This document shows positions 14,148 to 22,887 of a stretch of 64,000 nt of DNA, piece by piece. The notes beneath the pieces were generated by a model. The model was not told where the DNA came from, did not search any database, and worked only from the letters and a program-made list of their open reading frames with translations. Source of the DNA: Chthoniobacter flavus Ellin428 (lineage in GTDB: Bacteria > Verrucomicrobiota > Verrucomicrobiia > Chthoniobacterales > Chthoniobacteraceae); assembly GCF_000173075.1 (NCBI RefSeq), contig NZ_ABVL01000011.1:151889-215888 (forward strand), written 5' to 3'. Numbering within the stretch: the stretch's first letter is position 1; every line of letters begins with the position of its first letter. A program made the translations under genes and the position numbers.

Positions 14148-15956
14148 ATGGAGGGCAAATCCACCACCCTTATGCATCGCCTCGTCTTCTTTCCGCCTCT
14201 CACGGCGCTCGCGTTGATCACCAACGCATCGGTTCAGGCTGAACCCTTGCTCACTTCCTGGCAGACGCAGATCTCCACCAAATACGCCCGGATCTACACC
14301 AGCGCGACCAATCGCACCAACGGCGTCTCCGCAACGACGTGGACCGGGCAGACTTCGCCGACCTACTGCGGGGTGCATGAGATCGATTACTCGGCGAGTT
14401 GGGTCTACCTCAAAAACACCGGCTTGGGCGCGCACATCATGGGGCCTTGGAATAACCCCAACCTGCCGAAGAACCAGGGCGCCAGCGGACTCACGCCCGT
14501 CTACCGCTTTCCACGGACTCCGGCGGCGATTCCGACCACGAAGACGCACACCGCGGGCGGCGCGATCGGCTTCCTTGTCGATGGGATCGCGATCTTCAAT
14601 ATGTCGGATGGCTTCTCCTACTCCGTGTCGCACGCCGAGGACGCGAGTCCGGTGGCCGGCATCGGCCAGGGGGATGGCGTGTGGAATCGCGATGCGTATC
14701 CGAACGAAGCGGTCTCCTTCGACTATGCGTTCTCGCACAATCCGCAGAGCGGCCAATATCACTCGCACGTCGATCCCATCGCCACGCGTTATCTCATGGG
14801 CGACAACGTCACCTACAACAGCGGCACCAAGCAGTATGCGGAAAACACCGCGACCACGACCTTCCTGCATTCGCCGATTCTCGGCTGGCTCGCGGATGGC
14901 CTGCCAGTCTACGGCCCGTATGGTTATGACGGCGGCAGCATTGGAGCCACGGCGACGGCGAATATCAGTGGGGGCTCGGTGACCAGCGTGAATATCATCA
15001 GTGGTGGTTCGCTTTATCAATCGGTCCCGCTGATCGCGTTTACGGGCGGAGGAGGAACCGGCGCCGCCGGGACGGCCGTGATCTCGGGCGGCGTGGTGAT
15101 GGGAGTCACCATGACCAGCGGAGGTTCGGGCTATACGTCCGCGCCGGTGGTAACGATTGGCGGCGTGCGGCGCATGGTGTCGGGCTATCAGTTGCGCGAC
15201 GGGACCAACGGAACGACCAACCTGAACTCCACCGGTCGCACCACCTTGCCAGGATGGGCGGCTTTTGCGCAGGGCAAAACCGGTACGCTTTCCGGCACGC
15301 CCTACACGCTGACCAGCGGTCAGTACGGCCCGAGCACGACTTATGTCACGGGCACGGCGCCGAACCAGACGACTTACACGCTCGGGCATTATTGGGAAGA
15401 TTATGATTACCTCGGCAATCTTGGCTACACCCAGGGCTCGCGCACGAATTCAGGCGGAATCTTCTTCGACCTGAATATGTACAATGCGCGTTACTGTGTG
15501 ACGCCGGAGTTTCCCAATGGCACGTGGGCCTATTTCGTGACGATCCAGGCCGACGGCACGCCGGTTTATCCTTACATCGGGAGTCGCTGGTACTATGGCA
15601 GTCCCACGGGTGGGACGGTGAGTTCCATCACCGAGACGGTGACGCAGTATTTCAAGGGCGCGGCGTCGACCACCGAAACGTGGAACGCGAACGCCCCGAT
15701 CAGCGAGGGTAGTTCGAATGTCACGCTCACCTGGAACGAGGTGGAAGGCGGGAATTATCAGGTCAGTGCGTCGAGCGATCTGACGAACTGGACCACGCTG
15801 TCACTCACCGTGACGCCGAGTATCAGTCTCGCGCCGACCGTGGGTTCAATCATTAGCTCGGCGACCACTACGGAGACGGGCGGGGGATTGAACACGAGAC
15901 GCTTCTACAAGGTCACGCGGTTGAGTCTCGCGACGTACGACTCGACTGGTTACTGA
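14148..15956 (+). CDS. Secreted YHYH-domain protein
   Basis: 602 residues. After a signal peptide (about residues 9-31, ending VQA) the protein has the YHYH family layout: an AIGFLVDGIAIFN segment, SFDYAF, a QYHSHV motif with H205 and H207, and GWLADGLPVYGPYGY. A Gly/Ser/Thr-rich insertion (about 265-340, with repeats like NIISGGSLYQSVPLIAFTGG) sits in the middle, and a VTLTWNEVEGGNYQVSASSDL-type domain near the end resembles the C-terminal Fn-like module of secreted verrucomicrobial proteins. YHYH proteins are often encoded beside di-heme peroxidases, as here, and are suspected metal-linked oxidases or binding proteins. The next gene starts only 8 bases later. Confidence 0.8.
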   Translation: MEGKSTTLMHRLVFFPPLTALALITNASVQAEPLLTSWQTQISTKYARIYTSATNRTNGVSATTWTGQTSPTYCGVHEIDYSASWVYLKNTGLGAHIMGPWNNPNLPKNQGASGLTPVYRFPRTPAAIPTTKTHTAGGAIGFLVDGIAIFNMSDGFSYSVSHAEDASPVAGIGQGDGVWNRDAYPNEAVSFDYAFSHNPQSGQYHSHVDPIATRYLMGDNVTYNSGTKQYAENTATTTFLHSPILGWLADGLPVYGPYGYDGGSIGATATANISGGSVTSVNIISGGSLYQSVPLIAFTGGGGTGAAGTAVISGGVVMGVTMTSGGSGYTSAPVVTIGGVRRMVSGYQLRDGTNGTTNLNSTGRTTLPGWAAFAQGKTGTLSGTPYTLTSGQYGPSTTYVTGTAPNQTTYTLGHYWEDYDYLGNLGYTQGSRTNSGGIFFDLNMYNARYCVTPEFPNGTWAYFVTIQADGTPVYPYIGSRWYYGSPTGGTVSSITETVTQYFKGAASTTETWNANAPISEGSSNVTLTWNEVEGGNYQVSASSDLTNWTTLSLTVTPSISLAPTVGSIISSATTTETGGGLNTRRFYKVTRLSLATYDSTGY

Positions 15957-15964
15957 GCGATCCG

Positions 15965-17707
15965 ATGCGCTTCCGCCGACAGGCCATTGCGTTGATCGTT
16001 GCGCTCATCTTCGGGCGGGCCATTGCTTCGGCGGCGGCCTTGCAGGTGGCAATCCGGCCTGTCGTCCATGGTGAGCCGTTGCGCCTCGATTCACTGCGTT
16101 ACCAGGATGCGACGGACGAGATGTTCTCCATTACGCGCCTGAGCTATTTGCTCAGCGGTTTCGCGTTGGAGCGCGAGGATGGCACGTGGGTGGAACTTCC
16201 CGGCCGGGACGCGTGGATGGATGCCGGCCAGCAGCGCATGGAAACACGTTTCGAAGCGGTGCCCGAAGGGAAGTATCGAGCGCTGCGCTTTGATGTGGGG
16301 CTCGATGCGGGAACGAATGCGGCGCCGGCGAGTCGCTTCGCGCCGGACGATCCGTTGAACCCGAATCTGAACGGGCTGCACTGGAGTTGGCAGGGAGGAT
16401 ACATCTTTCTCGCGATGGAAGGCATGTATCGGAACAGCCACGGGGAGATGAAAGGCTTTGCTTATCACCTCGCACGCGATCCACAGCGCACGCGGATTCA
16501 TCTTACTGCACCACTGGATCTCTCGCACGATGCCGGCGTGTTGCTCGACTTCGATGTCGCGGCGCTGCTCAGTGCGCCCCGGCCTTTGGCGTTTGGCCGG
16601 GATGGCGAGGCAACGCATTCGCGGGAAGGTGATCCGATTGCGGCGGCGCTCGTGGCGAATCTGCCCGGCGCTTTTCGTGTGCAGCAGGTGCTGTCTTCCG
16701 CGCCGGAGATTGCGCAACCGTCGCCCGTGCGTCCGCTTTTCCTGCCGGCGAAGTACACGCCTTATCGCTTCACGATGAATGCGACGTTTCCGATGCCCGA
16801 TCTGCCGCGGGACAATCCCTTGCTCGAGGAGCGCGTGGCGCTGGGCAGGAAGCTTTTCACCGAAACGGCGCTCTCCCGGGATGGCACCCTCTCTTGCGCT
16901 TCGTGCCATCAGGCCTCCGCCGCGTTCGCCGATCCGCGCAAGGTGAGCCGGGGGGTGCGCAACCAGCTGGGCACACGCAACGCCATGCCGCTGTTCAATC
17001 TCGCGTGGAAGACGAGCTTCTTCTGGGACGGGCGTGCGCCCTCGCTCCGCGAGCAAGCGTTGATGCCGATTCAAGATCATGCCGAGATGGACGAGACGTT
17101 GGATCGCGTCACCGCGAAATTGGCGGCGAAGGAGGATTATCCCGCGCTCTTCGCGGCGACGTTTGGCTCGCCGGAAATCACCTCGGAAAAGATCGGTCTC
17201 GCGCTGGAGAATTATCTGCTCACGCTCACGACGCATGACTCGAAATTCGATCGCGCGATGCGTGGAAAAGGAGCGCTCAGTGCAGACGAACAGCGCGGGT
17301 TCGAGCTGTTTATGACCGAATACGATCCGCGCACGCAGCAATTCGGAGCGGATTGTTTTCATTGCCACGGCGGTCCGCTTTTCACCGATCACCAGTTTCA
17401 CAACAATGGCCTCGCGCCGAGCGGGAGCGACCCTGGCCGTTTTCGCGTGACCGGGCGGGAGAGCGACCGCGGGAAGTTTGCCACGCCGAGCCTGCGCAAT
17501 ATCGCCCGCACCGCGCCTTACATGCACGACGGTCGCCTGGCGACGCTCGATGAAGTGATCGAGCATTACAGCAGTGGAGTGCAACGGAGCGCCACGCTGG
17601 ACCCGAACCTCGCCAAGCATCCTGACGGTGGCCTGCATCTCAGCGCCGCGGATCGCCATGCGTTGGTGGCGTTTCTCAAGACGCTCACCGATGAAGAGCA
17701 GCGGTGA
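15965..17707 (+). CDS. MbnP-MbnH fusion: copper-site protein joined to MauG-like di-heme peroxidase
   Basis: 580 residues with a signal peptide (about 1-24). Residues 25-235 are MbnP-like: ALQVAIRPVVHGEPL, an FSITRLSYLLSGF segment and the family motif WSWQGGYIFLAMEG. Residues about 260-575 are a MauG/CcpA-type di-heme peroxidase with two heme motifs, CASCH (311-315) and CFHCH (464-468), plus LGTRNAMPLFN, WDGRAPSL and a YMHDGRLATLDEVIEHY segment near the end. In methanotrophs MbnH is a separate di-heme enzyme that converts a Trp of MbnP to kynurenine so that it binds copper. Here both parts lie in one chain, with several Trp in the MbnP part. Substrate relation is inference. Coupled to the YHYH gene; ends before a two-way terminator. 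Confidence 0.85.
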   Translation: MRFRRQAIALIVALIFGRAIASAAALQVAIRPVVHGEPLRLDSLRYQDATDEMFSITRLSYLLSGFALEREDGTWVELPGRDAWMDAGQQRMETRFEAVPEGKYRALRFDVGLDAGTNAAPASRFAPDDPLNPNLNGLHWSWQGGYIFLAMEGMYRNSHGEMKGFAYHLARDPQRTRIHLTAPLDLSHDAGVLLDFDVAALLSAPRPLAFGRDGEATHSREGDPIAAALVANLPGAFRVQQVLSSAPEIAQPSPVRPLFLPAKYTPYRFTMNATFPMPDLPRDNPLLEERVALGRKLFTETALSRDGTLSCASCHQASAAFADPRKVSRGVRNQLGTRNAMPLFNLAWKTSFFWDGRAPSLREQALMPIQDHAEMDETLDRVTAKLAAKEDYPALFAATFGSPEITSEKIGLALENYLLTLTTHDSKFDRAMRGKGALSADEQRGFELFMTEYDPRTQQFGADCFHCHGGPLFTDHQFHNNGLAPSGSDPGRFRVTGRESDRGKFATPSLRNIARTAPYMHDGRLATLDEVIEHYSSGVQRSATLDPNLAKHPDGGLHLSAADRHALVAFLKTLTDEEQR

Positions 17708-17723
17708 CCACCGAATAGGAGTG

Positions 17724-17781
17724 ATAGGAAGAATAGGAGTTATGAGAATCCCATTCCTCCTATATCTCCTATGCTTCCTAT
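17724..17781. terminator. Two-way terminator between convergent genes
   Basis: ATAGGAAGAATAGGAG (17724-17739) pairs with CTCCTATGCTTCCTAT (17766-17781), 15 of 16 positions, around a 26-base loop. It lies between two genes that converge (ending 17707 and 17832). The ATAGGA unit is repeated several times around it. Confidence 0.6.
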
Positions 17782-17831
17782 CCTCCCGGGGGGCGGTGTC
17801 CTGCCGCTAGAGAACGGGGTCTTGTCTCAAC

Positions 17832-20800
17832 CTAACTCTGCGCCGGGAGCGGTGGTGGGTTGGGCGTCGTGGGCGTCGTGGGAGTTGTGCTCGGAGCCGG
17901 CGCTTTCTTCGGCTTGTGGTGGAAGTAGCCGCCGGTGCCAAAGTTCTTCCAGCCGCGTTGCAGCCAGCGAATGAGCGCCATGGCCAGCCAGAGCGCCCAG
18001 ATGAGCATGAAGAGGCGATACCACCAGATGGAGACGGAGAGACACCGGCAATGCGGGAGTGAGTCTTCGCTGCGCGCCTTGAACCAATGCAGCTCGGTGG
18101 CTGTCGAGTCATTGCCGGCGATGAACATCTCCGGACGACCGAGCAATCCTTCGCCGACCGCCGCGATGAGGATAACGAGCGCGGCGATCGTGAGAAGAAT
18201 GAGGAAGATCTGCAGAACATTGTAGCTGTAACGACTCAAACGCTGGAACCCTTCGCCGCCGCGCCAGGTCACGAAGAAGAGCCAGCCGACCACGGCGAGT
18301 CCGGCGGCCAGGGGGACTTGCGTGAGGCCGATGACGAGCAGCATCCACTCCGCGGTCTTGAGCGGCGAGCGCGCCATGCGACCGAGGGCCAGGGCCGCGA
18401 GCAGTGCGCAGATCAGGATGCCCCAGAAACGCACCGCCGGGCCGCGTTGCGGTCCGCCGGCCCATAGCACCCAGCGATCCTCGGGCACGCTAATCGTGCT
18501 CGAGACGTTCGCGCTTTCCACTGGCAGGCGCACGTCGTCGATGGCCGTGGACGCTCCGAGCGAGACATCGCGCTTCCAGTCGATGGCCACATTCTGTTCG
18601 CCGGGATGCAGCGGGATGACGAGCTTGCCCGCTTCCTTGTGTACGGGCACGGCGTTGCCGTCGTGGACCAGCGAAGTGACCTCCGCGTCCGCCGGCAACT
18701 CGACGAGGAAATTTTCTCCGAGACTGCTCCGCAACGAGAGATTCAACTTCGCGGTGCGCTGACGCCGGCCGAGGGTCAGTTCATGCGTGGCGTGATTCAC
18801 GGTCATGGTTGCGCCGGCGATTGCCTCGGGCCGGCTCACGCTGAGGTCCACCTTTTCGCCCGGCCACGGATGCCACACCGGGACGAGGCGGCTATCCGGC
18901 TGTTCGAAAGTGGGAGTGAGACCGGCGAGCGTCACGTTCCAGACCGGCGAGGCGACGAGGCGCCAATGCTCCACCCAGGTATCGTCTGGACGCGTGGCGA
19001 GGCTCAGTTGCTTGGTCACCGACAGTTCGCTTTCCCAGGCGAAGGATTGATCCCGCGCGCCGAGGCGGATTTCGATGAACCCTTCTTTCACCACGGCCTC
19101 GGGGGTCAGCACATTTTCACCGGGTAGGAGCGGGACGCGTAGCTCGGTCGCGCGACCCGTGGGCGTGAGTCGCTTGACGACGGTGTGCACTTCCCAGACG
19201 AGCCCAAGCTCGAGTTCGCGCTCCACGCTCACGACTGTTTGCAACGCCGGTTGATCGTAACTGGATTGCGCGGCCACGACCTTCTGCTTGCGCGAGAGAA
19301 ATACCTGCGCTTCGGGGACGCCATCGGCTTTGATCCCGCTCACGTTCCAGTCAGGCGCGTCCACCTTGAGCTGCCGCGGCAGAAGCACATAGTTCCATTC
19401 CCATTCGGTGATGTTGCCGAGTGAGCCTTCGACATGCACGTGGTGGATGCCGGCTTCCAAGACCACCCACAGGAAGCCATCGTCGCGCCGCAGCGAGACC
19501 TCGGGTTTGTCGTCGACGAGGACATTGATCGGTGACCATGCGGGCAGGCGTCCGGGGATCGGTACCGCCGTGCGGATGGCGGCGTGGATCTCCGCATCCA
19601 TGGTGACCTTGTTTTGCTGGAGCGTCAGCGTCACCGACGGGATATCGGCGGCATGAGGATAGGCATCCGAAGGCTTGAGCAAACGCTCCCGGAGTTTTTC
19701 GAGAGTGGTGGAATCGGGAATCGAAGTTTGCGCCGAGCCGTGCGCGATGGTGAACGCGAAGAGCAATACCGCTGCGGCCGTCTTTGCGCCGGCGGGTACG
19801 GACGGGGCACGCAGCTTGCGGACATCGAACAACACCGCCGCGAGCAGCAGCAGGAGCCCGATGCGCAGGACGGTGAGGACGCGCTCCATCGCCAGCGAGA
19901 TCAGCACCGGGCGAACTTGTTGCGACGACGAGACGGGTCCGTTCCAGCCGAAGCTCACGGCGCGCCATTTCCACTCGGGCACGCCGGGGCCGGTCTGGAT
20001 GCGCGCCTTGGCGTCGTAGCTCAAGTTATTCGCGCCTTGTGCCGAACCCGCTGCTGCGTTGCTGGAACCAAGGATGTTATCGATCAAATCGAGTTGATCC
20101 TGGGTGTTGCGAACGATAAGTCGATTGCTCCGAACGATATAGATCGCGGAGGCATTGCCATTGAAAGTAACGCCATTCGAGATCAACCAATTCTTCGACG
20201 ACTCACGGTCGGCGACACCCTTGCCTCCCCGGGTCGCATCCTGCGAATAAGCGCCTTTCGAGACAATCGAGGAGGTAACTGGAATGAGATCCGGGGGAAC
20301 GATCCACTCTTTCGTGATCAGCACATCGGTGTTCTCCGTCATGGGCGTGATCGAGATGCCATTAGGCTCGATTTTGTATTTCAAGTTGGCCAACCCGGTG
20401 ACGTACTTCAGCGCTTCGATAAATGGGATGTTCGACAGCGAGACAGTGATGCGGGCGTCTGCCGGATTGCCCATCTGTGATGGTGGAAGGCCGGGCACGT
20501 CCAAGCCAGGCACGCCCGGAATCGCTGGTGCATTGGGCATATTGTCATACGGCGGTTCGAGTTTCAGGACGATATTGACGCCGCGTTCGCCCGATGAGCT
20601 CTGATCCAGCTCCACGCTTTTCTGTTTGAGGAAATCGACGGCTTCGCGGATCGAAGCTTCGCGAAATTCGAGTTTCGGAATGACGATCTGCTCCAGCTTA
20701 TGGCGGATGGCTTCCGTGCTTCCTTGCGGGCTTGGGGCTGCCTCGGGCGCAGCGGCTGGGACGGGTTGTTCGTAGTCATGGGACGTGCCGAAATGCCCCC

Positions 20801-22565
20801 AACTCGTGCCGCGGAATTCCGCGACGGCCTCGAGCTGTGGATACAGAGCTTGCTCGACCTGGCGGGCGAGGAAGGGCACGAAGACGAGGAGGAAAGTGAC
20901 GATGATGATCCATTTTCCACAGCCAACGATTCGCCGCCCCCAACCTTCCGGCACCACGCGCTGAAGCGCGAGCGGCACGAGGAGAATGAGCCACAGATAT
21001 CGCGGTGCGCCGGCCTCATGATACGAGAGACCGAGGGCCACGAAGGCCAGCACCGCTGCGCCGAGGCCCCACAAGCGAAAGACGGCGAGCGTGAAGACGA
21101 GCAGAAGAAACAGATCGAGCAGTGACCAGGCGGTGAGCCAGTCGCCGCGCACCCAGTCGGCGCCGAAGAGCGCGAAGAGGCGCCATCCCGGTGGCAGGTG
21201 AAGCGTGACGCGCAAGCCATCCGCATCGGCGCGCCAGCCGGAGGCGGGAATCAAACTGGTGCGCGCCATGCGGCCGGTGGCTTCGAGAGAAACATCGCGC
21301 GTGCGGATTTCCACGCCGGTGGCGCCATTGTCCGGATTGCGGGTGATGAGTTGGCCTTGCCCGCTGTTCCTCACCGAGCCGAGCTCCGCCTCTTGCGCGG
21401 CATCGAGGCGCCAGATTTGTTGCCGTCGGCCGTCGATGACATCGCGGAAGGTCAGTTCGCGTCCGCTGTCGTCGAGCCACCATTCGCGACTGATGTGCAG
21501 CGGCTCCGGTTTCTGCTGTCCCATGCCGCGCATGCGTTCCTCGATGCGGAAAGGTGTGCTCGTGTTCCAGCGATAGACGGGAAGCGAGCGCCACGCCTCC
21601 GGGAAAGTCGTTTGCGAAACATCGACCAGCGCCAGGCCCGTAATTTCCACCGTGCGGAAATCGCGTTTCGCCTGGAAGCCGACCAGTTCATCGGCCACGG
21701 CCGGTTTGGCTCCCGCGGCGAAATGAAATTCCTGCGGGTTATCGAAACGGAAAGCGTCCACGTGGATCAGCCATTTGCCAGTCCGCACCTGGGCCTTCAT
21801 GCGCCCTTTTTCATCGACCATCACTGGGACCTGTCCCTCGACGGAGCCGAGCCGCCAGCCCTCGGGCAGGACGATGCCCAGATCTTCTTCGCGGCTTTTG
21901 CCCGAGACGAGGAGTTCCACCTCCGTGTGCAACCACAGCGGAATGCCGTCCTCGACCATCGAGTAGAGCTTCATTGAGAGGAAAGATTTCTCCGGTTCTT
22001 CGGTGACGACTTTGGCCTGGAGGCGGAGATAGCCGTTCTCATCCCACGAGGGCGATTCCACCGGCTGGCCATCGATGATCAGGGCGAGGATGCCGATCTC
22101 CCGCGGAATGCAGATCCGTTGCGGCATCGACTTCCAATGATACTCGCCGACCAGATGAAAAGTGCCCGCGTTCAAATGTACGGCGGGATTGGAATTGTGT
22201 TCGATGACAACCACCGGAGCGTCATTCACTTTCACGCCGACAGGCCACGTGCCGGTCCCGCCGGGGAGCGGCACCCACGTCTCGCTGTAGACGGTCACGA
22301 CCATGTCGAATTGCGCACCGGTCTGCGTGGCCTGCAGGCCGATGCGCGATGGCCAGAAGCACAGGTGCTTGTGCGCATCGGAAAAGGGGGTGGGACAGGC
22401 GCGAGTGGCGACGTCCCACAGCGCCCAATCTTCCCACGGCTTGAGGGCGTCGGGAATTTGGCCGCCATTATCCGGCGGAGGCGCCGCCGCGTGGCTCGGG
22501 GACGTGAACGCAATACCGATGGCGAATATCGCCGTGGCGAGGAAACCAAACCGGACGTTTTTCAT
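17832..22565 (-). CDS. Large multi-pass membrane protein with STN-like domain
   Basis: 1,577 residues; start at 22565, with a signal peptide to about residue 26. Residues 27-470 are predicted beta-rich and extracytoplasmic, with CFWPSRIGL and a WLHTEVELLVSGKSREEDLGI stretch. At least three membrane segments lie at about 475-570, another at about 898-918, and four or more at 1375-1520. Between them, about 625-745, is a secretin/TonB short N-terminal (STN)-like unit: LEFREASIREAVDFL, later ITVSLSNIPFIEALKYVT. The tail is Pro/Thr-rich. No frameshift is seen. I know no named family; similar architectures occur in Verrucomicrobiota. The STN unit hints at a partner in envelope transport or signalling, which is inference. 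It diverges from the giant gene. Confidence 0.65.
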   Translation of the reverse strand: MKNVRFGFLATAIFAIGIAFTSPSHAAAPPPDNGGQIPDALKPWEDWALWDVATRACPTPFSDAHKHLCFWPSRIGLQATQTGAQFDMVVTVYSETWVPLPGGTGTWPVGVKVNDAPVVVIEHNSNPAVHLNAGTFHLVGEYHWKSMPQRICIPREIGILALIIDGQPVESPSWDENGYLRLQAKVVTEEPEKSFLSMKLYSMVEDGIPLWLHTEVELLVSGKSREEDLGIVLPEGWRLGSVEGQVPVMVDEKGRMKAQVRTGKWLIHVDAFRFDNPQEFHFAAGAKPAVADELVGFQAKRDFRTVEITGLALVDVSQTTFPEAWRSLPVYRWNTSTPFRIEERMRGMGQQKPEPLHISREWWLDDSGRELTFRDVIDGRRQQIWRLDAAQEAELGSVRNSGQGQLITRNPDNGATGVEIRTRDVSLEATGRMARTSLIPASGWRADADGLRVTLHLPPGWRLFALFGADWVRGDWLTAWSLLDLFLLLVFTLAVFRLWGLGAAVLAFVALGLSYHEAGAPRYLWLILLVPLALQRVVPEGWGRRIVGCGKWIIIVTFLLVFVPFLARQVEQALYPQLEAVAEFRGTSWGHFGTSHDYEQPVPAAAPEAAPSPQGSTEAIRHKLEQIVIPKLEFREASIREAVDFLKQKSVELDQSSSGERGVNIVLKLEPPYDNMPNAPAIPGVPGLDVPGLPPSQMGNPADARITVSLSNIPFIEALKYVTGLANLKYKIEPNGISITPMTENTDVLITKEWIVPPDLIPVTSSIVSKGAYSQDATRGGKGVADRESSKNWLISNGVTFNGNASAIYIVRSNRLIVRNTQDQLDLIDNILGSSNAAAGSAQGANNLSYDAKARIQTGPGVPEWKWRAVSFGWNGPVSSSQQVRPVLISLAMERVLTVLRIGLLLLLAAVLFDVRKLRAPSVPAGAKTAAAVLLFAFTIAHGSAQTSIPDSTTLEKLRERLLKPSDAYPHAADIPSVTLTLQQNKVTMDAEIHAAIRTAVPIPGRLPAWSPINVLVDDKPEVSLRRDDGFLWVVLEAGIHHVHVEGSLGNITEWEWNYVLLPRQLKVDAPDWNVSGIKADGVPEAQVFLSRKQKVVAAQSSYDQPALQTVVSVERELELGLVWEVHTVVKRLTPTGRATELRVPLLPGENVLTPEAVVKEGFIEIRLGARDQSFAWESELSVTKQLSLATRPDDTWVEHWRLVASPVWNVTLAGLTPTFEQPDSRLVPVWHPWPGEKVDLSVSRPEAIAGATMTVNHATHELTLGRRQRTAKLNLSLRSSLGENFLVELPADAEVTSLVHDGNAVPVHKEAGKLVIPLHPGEQNVAIDWKRDVSLGASTAIDDVRLPVESANVSSTISVPEDRWVLWAGGPQRGPAVRFWGILICALLAALALGRMARSPLKTAEWMLLVIGLTQVPLAAGLAVVGWLFFVTWRGGEGFQRLSRYSYNVLQIFLILLTIAALVILIAAVGEGLLGRPEMFIAGNDSTATELHWFKARSEDSLPHCRCLSVSIWWYRLFMLIWALWLAMALIRWLQRGWKNFGTGGYFHHKPKKAPAPSTTPTTPTTPNPPPLPAQS

Positions 22566-22887
22566 AACGGGAAACAACCGTCGTCTGTATAGCAGTCCCG
22601 GCAGTTCCCGCGCGAGAGGATTAAGAGCACTGGGAGGTGAAGCGATCAGACCCACGCCGGGCCACTGATATCGCCACGCCAGCCCGCGCCGGTGTGAGGG
22701 TGTTGCGCATCATTATCAGGATTAACACTACACTTCCTGTATTAGTTAATATTGCCAGCATGGCGGTTTCTACCACTCGCCAAGTCTTTTGTAGGGAAAC
22801 CACGTATCCGCTCAAATGCGCGGGATTTCGCGTAGGCGAAACCCTTACCCCCGTTTCCCCCCCCCACCCAACCTCCCCGGCACCACT
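22566..22887. promoter_or_regulatory. Divergent promoter region and leader of the giant gene
   Basis: This 322-base gap lies between the minus-strand membrane protein and the giant surface-protein gene. An AT-rich island at about 22705-22755 (ATTATCAGGATTAACAC, TATTAGTTAATATT) is the most promoter-like part. A hairpin GGGATTTCGC/GCGAAACCC lies at about 22822-22843, then a C-rich tract to 22880 and CACCACT before ATG 22888. There is no Shine-Dalgarno. A longer N-terminus from 22816 is possible but would have a Pro-rich start before the signal peptide. Confidence 0.45.
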
